Below are positions 1-7,564 of a stretch of 37,420 bases of DNA, one piece after another (position 1 is the stretch's first letter; each line of letters opens with the position of its first letter). The stretch covers positions 1 through 37,420 of the forward strand of contig JALWJZ010000094.1 of assembly GCA_026996855.1 (NCBI GenBank). Direction: 5' to 3'. Source of the stretch: Anaerolineales bacterium. GTDB taxonomy: Bacteria > Chloroflexota > Anaerolineae > Anaerolineales > DRMV01. Both the position numbers and the translations under genes were made by a program. Under the pieces are notes generated by a model, which made no database searches, was not told where the DNA came from, and worked only from the letters and a program-made list of their open reading frames with translations.

Positions 1-2
1 CG

Positions 3-1355
3 CCCGACCCGCCCCGAACCCTGCCCACGCCCCGCCGCGCGGTGGAGCACTACATCGTGCAACCGGGCGATACCCTGGCCCGCATCGCGGCCCGGTTTCA
101 CGTCACCGTGCCTATGCTCATGGAGGCTAACGGCCTGCAAGACCCCAACCTCATCGGCGTGGGCCAGCGGCTGGTCATTCCCCCGCCCGTGCCCGTGGGC
201 ACCGCGCCGGCCACCAAACTCCTGCCCGACGCGGAACTGGTGTACGGCCCCTACGCGGCCCTTTTCAACCTGCACGGCTTCGTCCAGGGCATGGGCGGCT
301 ACCTGGCCGGATACACCGAGGTGGTGGAGGGGCAATCCCTGTCCGGCGCGGACATCGTGCACCGGGCCGCGGTGGAGTATTCGGTCAACCCCCGCCTGCT
401 GCTGGCCCTGTTGGAATACCGGAGCGGCTGGATCACCCAGGAGGAACCCAACCCGGGTACCCGACCGTACCCTCTGGGCCTGATGGACCCCCGCTTCCAG
501 GGCTTGTGGAAGCAACTTTCCTGGGCGGCCAACGAACTGAATCGGGGGTACTACCTGTGGCGGGCGGGCGCGCTGGGCGGCTTCCTCCTGGCCGACGGCG
601 GCTGGGTGCAGGCCAACCCCCGGGTGAACGCGGGCACCGCCGCGGTGCAGCGCTTCCTGGGCCTGCTCTACGGGTACGACGCATGGCAAAGGGCGGTAGG
701 TCCCCAGGGCCTGCTGGCCACCTACCAGCGGCTTTTCGGGTGGCCCTTCGACTACGCCATCGAGCCCCTGGTGCCCGAAGACCTGTCCCCGCCCACCCTG
801 GCCCTGCCCTTTCCCCAGGGCGCGACCTGGTATTTCACCGGCGGGCCCCATCCGGCCTGGGGCAACGGCACCCCCTGGGGCGGCATCGACTTCGCACCCG
901 GCGACGGACCCCCGGGGTGCTACCTTTCCCCTTCGTGGGCCACCGCGGCCGCCACCGGCCTGGTGGTGCGCAGCCGGCACGGGGTGGTCGCGCTGGACCT
1001 GGACCTGGACGGCTACGAACAAACCGGGTGGGTGCTCATTTACCTCCATCTGGCCGCGCAGGACCGGGTGCCCGAAGGCACCCTGGTGCACACCGGCGAG
1101 CGGCTGGGCCATCCTTCCTGCGAGGGCGGCGTGGCCACCGGCACCCACCTGCACCTGGCCTGGAAGTACAATGGACAATGGCTGGCCGCGTTCGGCAGCC
1201 GGCCCATGGTACTCTCCGGCTGGCGGGCGGAAAGCGCGGGCAAACCCTACGACGGCTGGCTGGTCAAGGGCGCCCGGCGCATCGAAGCCTGCGCCTGCCG
1301 CAGCCCGGAGAACGCGGTCACCCATTCCCCTGAAGAAGGAGAAAGCACGCCATGA
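3..1355 (+). CDS. LysM / lytic-transglycosylase-like / M23-like cell-wall protein (5' partial)
   Basis: The frame is open to the left window edge. The first usable start is a GTG at 42, but it has no ribosome-binding site, and the preceding codons are Pro/Arg-rich. I therefore treat the gene as truncated at its 5' end, with a signal peptide probably lost. Counting from the GTG, residues 4-47 form a LysM peptidoglycan-binding domain (YIVQPGDTLARIAARF). Residues about 105-135 resemble the first helices of a lytic-transglycosylase fold (NPRLLLALLEYRSGW). Residues about 265-400 resemble an M23 peptidase (GGIDFAP, then GTHLHLAWKYNG with the HxH motif). The usual first zinc-ligand His, four residues before the Asp, is Trp here; a His lies further upstream in GGPHPAWG. 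The likely role is binding and remodelling peptidoglycan outside the membrane. Its stop overlaps the next ATG (ATGA), so the two genes are translationally coupled. Confidence 0.82.
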   Translation, partial: PDPPRTLPTPRRAVEHYIVQPGDTLARIAARFHVTVPMLMEANGLQDPNLIGVGQRLVIPPPVPVGTAPATKLLPDAELVYGPYAALFNLHGFVQGMGGYLAGYTEVVEGQSLSGADIVHRAAVEYSVNPRLLLALLEYRSGWITQEEPNPGTRPYPLGLMDPRFQGLWKQLSWAANELNRGYYLWRAGALGGFLLADGGWVQANPRVNAGTAAVQRFLGLLYGYDAWQRAVGPQGLLATYQRLFGWPFDYAIEPLVPEDLSPPTLALPFPQGATWYFTGGPHPAWGNGTPWGGIDFAPGDGPPGCYLSPSWATAAATGLVVRSRHGVVALDLDLDGYEQTGWVLIYLHLAAQDRVPEGTLVHTGERLGHPSCEGGVATGTHLHLAWKYNGQWLAAFGSRPMVLSGWRAESAGKPYDGWLVKGARRIEACACRSPENAVTHSPEEGESTP

Positions 1356-1873
1356 CCCACCCGGAACACGTCCCGGCAAAGCGGGTGAGCGATTCGCGGG
1401 TCACCCTTTCCCAACTCATGCAGCCCCACCACGCCAGTTACCTGGGTTTCGTCCACGGCGGGGAAATCATGCGCCTCATCGACGAAGTGGGCGCGCTGGC
1501 CTGCATGCGCCATGCCCGCCGTCCCGTGGTCACCGTGGCCGTGGACCAGATTTTCTTCAACGAACCCATCCGCATCGGCGACCTGGTCATCCTCACCGCG
1601 GAGGTCTCCTACGTGGGCCGCACCTCCATGGAAGTGGAGGTCCAGGTGGTGGCCGAAAACCCCCTCACCGGGGAACGGCGCCACACCAACACCGCCTACC
1701 TGGTGTACGTGGCCCTGGACGAACACGGGCGACCGACCCCGGTGCCCCGCCTGGTGCTGGAAACCGAGGACCAACGCCGCCGCTTTCGGGAAGCGGAAGA
1801 GCGGCAGCGCCTCCGCCTCCAGCGCCGCGGCCAGCGCCGGGTCACGCCCCTGGAGGGAGAGGAGGGAGGTTAG
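1352..1873 (+). CDS. Acyl-CoA thioesterase, hotdog fold (YciA/BFIT type)
   Basis: This 173-residue protein is a single hotdog domain with a charged C-terminal tail. The central helix and dimer motif is visible near residue 28 (SYLGFVHGGEIMRLIDEVG), as in cytosolic acyl-CoA hydrolases. The strand VAVDQIFFNEPIRIGDLV is also typical of this family. It would hydrolyse acyl-CoA thioesters to free acid and CoA in the cytoplasm; chain-length preference cannot be read from sequence. Residues about 145-173 (Arg/Glu/Gln-rich) extend past the fold. The ATG overlaps the previous stop by 4 nt and is preceded by AGAAGGAGA. The TAG stop at 1871 is the first triplet of a degenerate intergenic repeat. Confidence 0.88.
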   Translation: MTHPEHVPAKRVSDSRVTLSQLMQPHHASYLGFVHGGEIMRLIDEVGALACMRHARRPVVTVAVDQIFFNEPIRIGDLVILTAEVSYVGRTSMEVEVQVVAENPLTGERRHTNTAYLVYVALDEHGRPTPVPRLVLETEDQRRRFREAEERQRLRLQRRGQRRVTPLEGEEGG

Positions 1874-2051
1874 CCGGTGGCCGTTGGCCGGTGGCCGGTA
1901 GCCGTTGGTCGGTGGCCGGTGGCCGTTAGCCGGTGGCCGTGGGTGGTCGGCGGTTGGCCGTTGGCCGTCGGCAGTTGGCGACGCCCTGCCCCCTGCTCCC
2001 TGACCACTGTCCACTGATCACTGACGACTGACAACTGACGACTGTCCACTC
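1871..2051. repeat. Degenerate short-unit intergenic repeat R1
   Basis: About 110 nt of imperfect 7-14 nt units (variants of GCCGGTGGCCGTTG) are followed by a second type, ACTGATCACTGACGACTG-like units, up to about 2051. The left edge coincides with the thioesterase stop codon (TAG inside GTTAGCCGG). The right edge lies 12 nt before the next ATG. Related tracts occur at 4625-4713, 8975-9039 and 10064-10118. Open frames on the minus strand here are low-complexity artefacts. Confidence 0.8.
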
Positions 2052-2063
2052 AAGGAGCATCCC

Positions 2064-3314
2064 ATGCGCACCTTTGACGAATTCTTCCTCCCCGAGGGCT
2101 GGGAACGCATGGACCGGAGCGACCTGCCGGAGATGTTCCGGGATATGGAAACCGAGGGCGAACTGGTCACCGGCGTGCGCTCCCTGCAAGACCTCATCCG
2201 CAAGGCCACGGGCCAGGGTGAGGAAGGCGCGGCCCTGGAAGACGCGGGGCTGGCCGAGGTGCATCCCTTCCCCTTCCTGGCCCTGGTGGGCATGGAGAGG
2301 GTGCAACAGGCCCTGATTCTGGCCGTCATCAACCCTCGGGTGGGGGGCGTGCTGCTTTTGGGACCCACAGGGGTGGGCAAGACCACCGCGGTGCGCAGCC
2401 TGGCCGGGGTGCTTCCCCAGGTGCCCCGCAGCCTGTGCTACTACGGCTGCCTGCCGGAGGACATCGAAGAAGGCGGCCTGGAAGCGGTGTGCCCCACCTG
2501 CGCGGAAAAGCACCAACGGGGCGAACCCCTGGCCGTAATGGAACCCGCGCGGCTCCTGGAACTTCCCTATCCCATCCAGCCCGAGGAAGTATGGGGCACC
2601 CTGGACGAGCGCGCGGCCCGCAAAGGGCGGCATCGCCTGCGCCGGGGCCTGCTGGGCCTGGCCGACCGCCAGGTGCTCTTCGTGGACGAAATCACCCGTT
2701 ACCCCGCGGCCGTACAGGAAGCCGTCATCGAGGCCGGCAGCCAGGGTCACTACACCCTCAGCCGGGGCGGGCTGACGGCCATGTACCGGTCCCAGTTCCT
2801 GCTGGTGGCCACCCTGAACCCCCAGCGAGGGCGGCTGCCTTTCCCCATGCTGGACCGCTTCGGCATGCGGGTGGTGGTGCAACCCGTGACCGCGGCCGAA
2901 GAGCGGGCCCTGCTCTGGGAGCGGGTGCAGGCCTGGCGTCGGTCGCCCCGGGCTTTCGTCCAGGCCTACGAAGAAAGCACCCAGGCCCTGCGCCGGGACA
3001 TCCAGGAGGCCCGGGACCGGTTGGCCCGCGTGCGGGTGCCCGAAGCCACGTTGCAGGCCACCGCCCGCCTCATGGCCCGGCTGGGGCTGCCTTCCCTCCG
3101 GGCCGACCTGGCCCTGCTGGAAGCCGCCCGGGCCTACGCGGCCGCGGAAGGCCGGGAAACGGTGACCCCAGAGGACGTGCGGGCCGTGGCACCCTTCGTG
3201 CTACCCCTGCGCCATCCCGAGGAAGTCGAAGCCTACTTCACCACCGGACAGGTGCCCGAAGCCCCATGGGCGCAAAAGGTGGAAAAAATCCTGTACAACG
3301 GAGGTGTACCATGA
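2064..3314 (+). CDS. ChlI/BchI-like AAA+ ATPase with Cys4 insertion
   Basis: The 416-residue protein has an AAA+ core of the magnesium-chelatase subunit I / MoxR class. Walker A is at residues 100-107 (GPTGVGKT), Walker B at about 204-210 (VLFVDEI), and a sensor-like segment follows (LLVATLNPQ, then PMLDRFG). A C-terminal lid lies at about 320-390. An insertion after Walker A holds C125-x3-C129 and C143-x2-C146, a plausible zinc site. Plain BchI proteins are about 330-350 residues; the extra length comes from the N-terminal 60 residues and this insertion. No VWA partner (ChlD or CoxE type) or tetrapyrrole gene lies nearby, so a role in chlorophyll synthesis is not supported. A remodelling ATPase for an unlinked partner is the safer reading. 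The ATG follows AAGGAGC, and the stop overlaps the next gene (ATGA). Confidence 0.85.
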   Translation: MRTFDEFFLPEGWERMDRSDLPEMFRDMETEGELVTGVRSLQDLIRKATGQGEEGAALEDAGLAEVHPFPFLALVGMERVQQALILAVINPRVGGVLLLGPTGVGKTTAVRSLAGVLPQVPRSLCYYGCLPEDIEEGGLEAVCPTCAEKHQRGEPLAVMEPARLLELPYPIQPEEVWGTLDERAARKGRHRLRRGLLGLADRQVLFVDEITRYPAAVQEAVIEAGSQGHYTLSRGGLTAMYRSQFLLVATLNPQRGRLPFPMLDRFGMRVVVQPVTAAEERALLWERVQAWRRSPRAFVQAYEESTQALRRDIQEARDRLARVRVPEATLQATARLMARLGLPSLRADLALLEAARAYAAAEGRETVTPEDVRAVAPFVLPLRHPEEVEAYFTTGQVPEAPWAQKVEKILYNGGVP

Positions 3315-4627
3315 AACGCATAATCGCTCTGGGCATGATGCTGACGCTGCTTCTGGCCGGGTGTCAACTGTTTGCGCCTGCTCCGCCGGCTCCACCTTCC
3401 CCCACACCTGAAACCATCGGGGAAACGCCCACCACCCAAAAGCCCACGGCCACCCGCTCGCGGCCGACGTCCACGTCCCAACCCAGCCCCGCGGCTTCCG
3501 GGGAGGCCTCGCCTACTATGCCCGCCCTTGCGGGCCTGCCCGACCCGGCCACGGCCCGCTGGGTTCCCTTTGCCGAAGGCTTCCAGCAGCCCACGGCCAT
3601 CGTGGCCGCACCCGGCTTTCCGGGACGGATTTTCGTGCTGGAGCGCAAAGGGGTGGCCTGGACCCTGTATGAAGGAGAACGCCATGTGTTCCTGGACCTG
3701 CAAGACCGGGTGGGTTCCCGGGAATCGGAACAGGGCCTGCTGGGCATGGCCTTCCACCCCCGTTTTCCCCAAACCCCCTGGGTGTTCGTCAACTACACCG
3801 ACCACAACGGCGACACCGTAGTCTCCTATTTCCCCGTGGATATTGAAGCCTGGACCGCGGACGCTGCTCGAGAAACCGTGGTGCTCCAGGTAGACCAGCC
3901 CTACGGCAACCACAACGGCGGGCACCTGCTCTTCGGCCCCGATGAGATGCTGTACATCGGCCTGGGCGACGGCGGCGCGGCCGGCGACCCCCACGACTAC
4001 GCCCAAAACCCCGATGTGCTCCTGGGCAAGATGCTGCGCATCGACGTGCGCCAGGGCGCGCCCTACACCGTGCCCCCGGACAACCCCTTCGTACAAGGGG
4101 GCGGCAGGCCGGAAATCTGGGCCTTGGGGCTGCGCAATCCCTGGCGCTACGACTTCGACCCCTGGACCGGCGACCTGTACATCGCGGACGTGGGTCAGAA
4201 CGCGTGGGAAGAGGTGAACTTCTGGCCCGCGGATGGCGGCCCCGGGGCCAACTTCGGTTGGGATTACTACGAGGGCACCCACCCCTACGAGGATACGCCG
4301 CCCCCCGGCCTGACCCTCATCTTCCCCGTGGCGGAATACGGCCACGACCTGGGCTGCTCCGTCACCGGCGGGGTGGTGTACCGGGGCCGGGCGCTGCCGC
4401 CCGAATGGCAGGGCGTGTACCTGTACGGCGACTTCTGTTCCGGGCGCATTTGGGGCCTGCGCCGCCAGCCCGACGGCACCTGGATGACCCGGGTGCTCTT
4501 CGAGACGGGGTTCAACATCTCCACCTTCGGGCGAGACCAGGCCGGCTTTGGGAAGGAGGTGGGCGGCGAGGTGTACCTGGCCCACTACACCACGGGCGCG
4601 ATCTACCGCCTGGAACCGGCCCGCTGA
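3311..4627 (+). CDS. PQQ-dependent aldose sugar dehydrogenase-like lipoprotein (GSDH family)
   Basis: The ATG at 3311 opens a lipoprotein signal peptide ending in the lipobox LLAGC (Cys17). A Pro/Thr/Ser-rich linker to about residue 75 follows, then a six-bladed beta-propeller of the soluble glucose/sorbosone dehydrogenase family. Family landmarks are EQGLLGMAFHP, NHNGGHLLFGPD, LYIGLGDGG, GLRNPWRYDFDP and LYIADVGQNAWEEVN. Such proteins oxidise aldoses with PQQ and Ca2+ outside the cytoplasmic membrane, passing electrons to the respiratory chain. Substrate, and whether this cell makes PQQ, are unknown. It comprises 438 residues and is the last gene of the run. The 4-nt overlap with the AAA+ gene suggests coupled translation, without an obvious functional link. 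Confidence 0.88.
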   Translation: MKRIIALGMMLTLLLAGCQLFAPAPPAPPSPTPETIGETPTTQKPTATRSRPTSTSQPSPAASGEASPTMPALAGLPDPATARWVPFAEGFQQPTAIVAAPGFPGRIFVLERKGVAWTLYEGERHVFLDLQDRVGSRESEQGLLGMAFHPRFPQTPWVFVNYTDHNGDTVVSYFPVDIEAWTADAARETVVLQVDQPYGNHNGGHLLFGPDEMLYIGLGDGGAAGDPHDYAQNPDVLLGKMLRIDVRQGAPYTVPPDNPFVQGGGRPEIWALGLRNPWRYDFDPWTGDLYIADVGQNAWEEVNFWPADGGPGANFGWDYYEGTHPYEDTPPPGLTLIFPVAEYGHDLGCSVTGGVVYRGRALPPEWQGVYLYGDFCSGRIWGLRRQPDGTWMTRVLFETGFNISTFGRDQAGFGKEVGGEVYLAHYTTGAIYRLEPAR

Positions 4628-4713
4628 CCGCCCCCTACTGACGGCTACCGGCTAACGGCTAACGGCTAACGACCGACGACCGCCGACCGCCAACTGCCGA
4701 CTGCCGACTGCTA
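4625..4713. repeat. Degenerate short-unit intergenic repeat R2 between convergent stops
   Basis: Tandem variants such as GGCTAACGGCTAACGGCTAAC and CGACCGCCGACCGCC, then ACTGCCGACTGCCGACTGC, fill the whole gap between two convergent genes. The left stop is TGA (4625-4627) and the right stop is TAG on the minus strand (4711-4713). Both stops fall on repeat units. No ordinary terminator hairpin with a T-run is visible in the gap. Confidence 0.78.
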
Positions 4714-5415
4714 ATTTCTTTTCCTCCCCCAATAAATGGCCACGGTACGGAACATGCGCAAGGCCGCGCCCACGTCGCGGAAGCCCGTCTCCCGCAGCAT
4801 TTGCAGCATCCGGTCCGCGGGGCGGAAGGTTTCGCTGGTCCGGGGCAGGTAACGGTACGCGTCCGCGTCCCCGGCGATGAGTTTCCCCATGAGGGGAATG
4901 ACCACCCGGAAATGCACCGCGATGAAGGGCCACAGCAGGTTCCGGGGCGGCGGGACCGTCTCCAGGGCCACCCAGCGCCCGCCGGGCTTGAGCACCCGAT
5001 ACTGCTCGGCCAGGGCCCGGGGCAGGTCGGCCACGTTGCGCAGGAGAAAGCCGGAGACCACCGCGTCGAAGGTGGCGTCGGGGAAGGGCAGGTGCAGGGT
5101 GTCCGCGGCCACCCAGGCGATGCGGTGGCTCTCCGGCCGACGCCGGCCCACCTGCATCATGGGCAGGGTGAAATCCGCGGCGACCACCCGGGCGCGAGGC
5201 TGCTGCCGTAAGGCCTCGAAGGCCAGGTCGCCCGTACCCGCGCCGATGTCCAAAATCCGGTCGCCGGGAGCCAGCCCGGCCTTGCGAATGACCTCCCGCC
5301 GCCAACGGACGTCCTGGCCCCCGGTCATCAAGCGGTTGAGCAAATCGTAGCGGTGGGCAATGCGGGCGAACATGGCCCGCACCCGCGCGGGATGCTTCCC
5401 TTCCCCCAGGCTCAT
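4711..5415 (-). CDS. ubiE: Demethylmenaquinone methyltransferase (UbiE/MenG family)
   Basis: This 234-residue class I SAM methyltransferase carries the UbiE signature YDLLNRLMTGGQDVRWRR near residues 23-40, motif I ILDIGAGTGDLA at 54-65, and later LPFPDATFDAVVSGFLLRNV. It would methylate demethylmenaquinone to menaquinone at the membrane. A ubiquinone role is unlikely in this lineage (inference). The ATG at 5415 overlaps the TGA of the upstream phosphatase gene (ATGA), which fixes the start, although the frame is open further upstream. The TAG stop lies in repeat R2. Other menaquinone genes are not in the window. Confidence 0.9.
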   Translation of the reverse strand: MSLGEGKHPARVRAMFARIAHRYDLLNRLMTGGQDVRWRREVIRKAGLAPGDRILDIGAGTGDLAFEALRQQPRARVVAADFTLPMMQVGRRRPESHRIAWVAADTLHLPFPDATFDAVVSGFLLRNVADLPRALAEQYRVLKPGGRWVALETVPPPRNLLWPFIAVHFRVVIPLMGKLIAGDADAYRYLPRTSETFRPADRMLQMLRETGFRDVGAALRMFRTVAIYWGRKRN

Positions 5416-5951
5416 GACCGCTCCCGGGTTGTGGACCTTTGAGGCAGGGGGACCCGGCCCTCCTCCAGTGCGTCCAGCAGGCCCGCGACCGAGCGCTCCA
5501 CGATGCGGTACACCCGCTCGAAGTCCTCGATGCCGTCGTAGTAGGGGTCGGGCACCTCCGCGTTGGGGCCGCCTTCGGGGTCGAATTCCCGCAACAGGTG
5601 CACCTTCTCCCGCCATTCGGGTTTCAACGAAGCCATGCTCATGATGCGGGCCAGGTTGTCCCGGTCCATGACCAGGATGAGGTCGAACTCGTCCAGGTCC
5701 GACTTGCGGAAGAGGCGGGCCCGGTGGTCGTCGTACACCACACCGTGCTGAGCGGCCACCCGGCGCATCCGGGGGTCCGCAGGCTCGCCCACGTGCCAGG
5801 GACCCAACCCGGCGGAATCCACCTGGTACTTGTGGTCCACGCCCCGCTCCCGGGCCATCTTCTTGAAGAGGGCCTCGGCCAGGGGGCTGCGGATGATGTT
5901 GCCCAAACACACGAACAAAATGCGTCTGGGGCGGTTGCTCGTTTGAGCCAT
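5412..5951 (-). CDS. Low-molecular-weight protein-tyrosine-phosphatase-like protein
   Basis: The 179-residue protein matches the arsenate reductase / LMW-PTP fold. The phosphate-binding loop C15-LGNII-R21-S fits the CX5R(S/T) pattern. The general-acid Asp is in PDPYYDG (Asp135). The family dephosphorylates phosphotyrosine, or phosphoarginine in some Firmicutes, in the cytoplasm; the substrate cannot be assigned. It is slightly longer than the usual 150-160 residues because of a basic, polar tail. The ATG at 5951 follows AAGGAGTT. It is the first gene of a two-gene unit with ubiE and has a candidate promoter just upstream. Confidence 0.9.
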   Translation of the reverse strand: MAQTSNRPRRILFVCLGNIIRSPLAEALFKKMARERGVDHKYQVDSAGLGPWHVGEPADPRMRRVAAQHGVVYDDHRARLFRKSDLDEFDLILVMDRDNLARIMSMASLKPEWREKVHLLREFDPEGGPNAEVPDPYYDGIEDFERVYRIVERSVAGLLDALEEGRVPLPQRSTTRERS

Positions 5952-5983
5952 GAGGAACTCCTTGGTTGCTGGGATTGTCCCTG

Positions 5984-5989
5984 ATTATA
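5984..5989 (-). promoter_or_regulatory. Candidate -10 element for the LMW-PTP/ubiE unit
   Basis: A perfect TATAAT reads on the minus strand, placing a start site about 26 nt before the phosphatase ATG. The best -35 match, TTGCCG, is weak and 19 nt away, so the promoter call rests mainly on the -10 and the position. Confidence 0.4.
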
Positions 5990-6058
5990 GCCCAAGTCGT
6001 CAGGCCGACGGCAAGAGCCTCGTCGGGTTTCCAGGCGCTTATCCGGTAATATTTCCGC

Positions 6059-6121
6059 TGTGCCTCCACGAGAAAATGCCATGGCTTTTGCCGCTTTTGT
6101 TGGATTTTGGAAAACGCGTGG
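6059..6121 (+). repeat. Dispersed intergenic repeat, copy A (63 bp, short form)
   Basis: The segment starts TGTGCCTCCACGAGAAAATG and ends AAAACGCGTGG. It matches 31435-31497 with 5 substitutions and no gap over 63 nt. It matches 20255-20316 in inverted orientation with a 1-nt gap. It contains no gene and lies between the divergent LMW-PTP gene and tRNA-Leu. Copies B and C are longer, so this one is truncated at its left edge. Confidence 0.85.
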
Positions 6122-6139
6122 GGTCGGCGCCTTCGCGGC

Positions 6140-6168
6140 TTGACCCCGTCCTTCTCCCCGCGTACAAT
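6140..6168 (+). promoter_or_regulatory. Promoter of tRNA-Leu
   Basis: TTGACC (6140-6145), a 17-nt spacer and TACAAT (6163-6168) give a near-consensus housekeeping promoter. The tRNA 5' end follows 13 nt after the -10 element. Confidence 0.75.
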
Positions 6169-6181
6169 AGAAGCGCACCGC

Positions 6182-6270
6182 GCCGGAGTGGCGGAATTGG
6201 CAGACGCGGGGGACTCAAAATCCCCTGGGGTTCACCCCCCGTGTGGGTTCGACTCCCACCTCCGGCACCA
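6182..6270 (+). tRNA. tRNA-Leu (anticodon CAA)
   Basis: Acceptor arms GCCGGAG (6182-6188) and CTCCGGC (6260-6266) pair fully, followed by discriminator A and an encoded CCA. The anticodon arm is GGGGA-CTCAAAA-TCCCC, giving anticodon CAA, which reads UUG. The long variable arm (class II) and the T arm GTGGG-TTCGACT-CCCAC fit leucine. It is a monocistronic unit with its own promoter and terminator. Confidence 0.96.
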
Positions 6271-6272
6271 CC

Positions 6273-6310
6273 ACCAGGACGGTTTCCTTGCGCGGCCGTC
6301 CTGGTTTTTT
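6273..6310 (+). terminator. Intrinsic terminator after tRNA-Leu
   Basis: A 10-bp perfect stem pairs ACCAGGACGG (6273-6282) with CCGTCCTGGT (6296-6305). A run of six T follows. It starts two bases after the CCA end. Confidence 0.9.
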
Positions 6311-6333
6311 CATCCCCCTCGCGGAGGAGGCCT

Positions 6334-7509
6334 ATGAGCACCCCCTTGACCGGTATTCGTGAGCGCTTGGAAGCCATCGAGAGCCGCACCCTGGCCCCTT
6401 ACGCGTGCAAGAGTGGGGAAAGCCGAGGGCGCCGCTACCCCGAACCGGAACCCCTATACCGCACCGCGTACCAACGGGACCGGGACCGCATCCTCCACAC
6501 CACCGCGTTTCGTCGCCTGAAATACAAAACCCAGGTCTTCGTCATCTACGAAGGCGACTACTACCGCACCCGCCTGACCCACACCCTGGAAGTGGCCCAA
6601 ATCGCCCGCACCATCGCTCGAGCCTTGGGGGTCAACGAGGTCCTCACCGAGGCCATCGCCCTGGCCCACGACCTGGGCCATCCCCCCTTCGGCCACGCGG
6701 GAGAAAAGGCCCTCAACGACCTGATGTGGGACCACGGCGGCTTCAACCACAACTACCACTCCTACCGCATCGTCACCGAGTTGGAACGCCGTTACCCCAA
6801 CTTCCCCGGGCTGAACCTGACCTGGGAAGTGCTGGAAGGCCTGGTGAAACACGAGACCGAGTACGACGTGCCCGTGGCCCACGAGTACGAACCGGACCTG
6901 CGACCCTCTTTGGAGGCCCAGATTGCCAACATCGCGGACGAACTGGCCTACAACGCCCACGACCTGGACGACGGCCTGCGCTCCGGCCTGATTTCCCCCG
7001 ACATGCTGCGGGACCTGGAACTCTGGCAGCGCCTGCGGGAACAGGTGGGCTGGAAGCGAGGCCCTTTGACGGAACTCACCCGCCACCACATTATCCGGGA
7101 ACTCATCGGCATGGAAGTGACCGATGTGCTGGAAACCACGCTGCAACTCCTGGAAACCCACCGCATCCGCACCCTGGAAGACGTACGACGCCACCCCACA
7201 CCCCTGGTGCAACACAGCCCGGAGATGCAACGCCTGAACCGGGAACTCAAGGCTTTCCTGCGGATGAACCTGTACCATCATCCCCGGGTGCTGCGCATGT
7301 CCCTGCGGGCCGAGCGGGTGGTGTACGACCTCTTCCGCGCCTACGAGGCCAATCCGGCCATTCTGCCCAGACACGTGCAGGCCCGCATCGACGAAGTGGG
7401 GCTGCACCGCACCATTTGCGACTACATCGCGGGCATGACGGACCGCTTCGCGCTCAAGGAGCATCGTGCCCTCTTCGACCCCCTGGGCGATGCTCCCTTT
7501 GCGGGATGA
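6334..7509 (+). CDS. dgt: Deoxyguanosinetriphosphate triphosphohydrolase-like HD protein
   Basis: The ATG at 6334 follows GAGGAGG; the frame is open further left but crosses the tRNA, so the upstream extension is not coding. The 391-residue protein has the dGTPase/HD architecture. The N-terminal block YRTAYQRDRDRILHTTAFRR precedes the metal-site His in RLTHTLEVAQIAR (His83), the HD doublet in AHDLGHPPFGHAGE (112-113), and a later Asp in NAHDLDDG. The family hydrolyses dNTPs to deoxynucleoside and triphosphate in the cytoplasm. At this length it belongs with type-2 dGTPase-like proteins rather than the 505-residue E. coli Dgt. It lies directly upstream of pyrFE, so both neighbours act on nucleotides. 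Confidence 0.9.
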   Translation: MSTPLTGIRERLEAIESRTLAPYACKSGESRGRRYPEPEPLYRTAYQRDRDRILHTTAFRRLKYKTQVFVIYEGDYYRTRLTHTLEVAQIARTIARALGVNEVLTEAIALAHDLGHPPFGHAGEKALNDLMWDHGGFNHNYHSYRIVTELERRYPNFPGLNLTWEVLEGLVKHETEYDVPVAHEYEPDLRPSLEAQIANIADELAYNAHDLDDGLRSGLISPDMLRDLELWQRLREQVGWKRGPLTELTRHHIIRELIGMEVTDVLETTLQLLETHRIRTLEDVRRHPTPLVQHSPEMQRLNRELKAFLRMNLYHHPRVLRMSLRAERVVYDLFRAYEANPAILPRHVQARIDEVGLHRTICDYIAGMTDRFALKEHRALFDPLGDAPFAG

Positions 7510-7510
7510 A

Positions 7511-7550
7511 GAGGCGAAGGGGCGAATGGGCGAATTTGCGAATTGACGAA
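7511..7550. repeat. Short GGGCGAAT-unit repeat between dgt and pyrFE
   Basis: Five imperfect 7-9 nt units (GGCGAAGG, GGCGAATGG, GCGAATTT, GCGAATTG, ACGAAAGG) fill most of the 55-nt gap and run into the strong AAAGGAGGT ribosome-binding site of pyrFE. It is of the same low-complexity kind as R1-R4 but with a different unit. Confidence 0.55.
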
Positions 7551-7564
7551 AGGAGGTCGCCGGC

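Noticed and set aside
1871-2051. Possible CRISPR array or fixed tandem repeat in R1
   Set aside because: Units are 7-14 nt, degenerate and without spacers of constant length; no cas genes are present.
2064-3314. Chlorophyll or bacteriochlorophyll biosynthesis from the ChlI-like gene
   Set aside because: No ChlD/ChlH or other tetrapyrrole genes are adjacent, and the Cys4 insertion and extra N-terminus differ from BchI.
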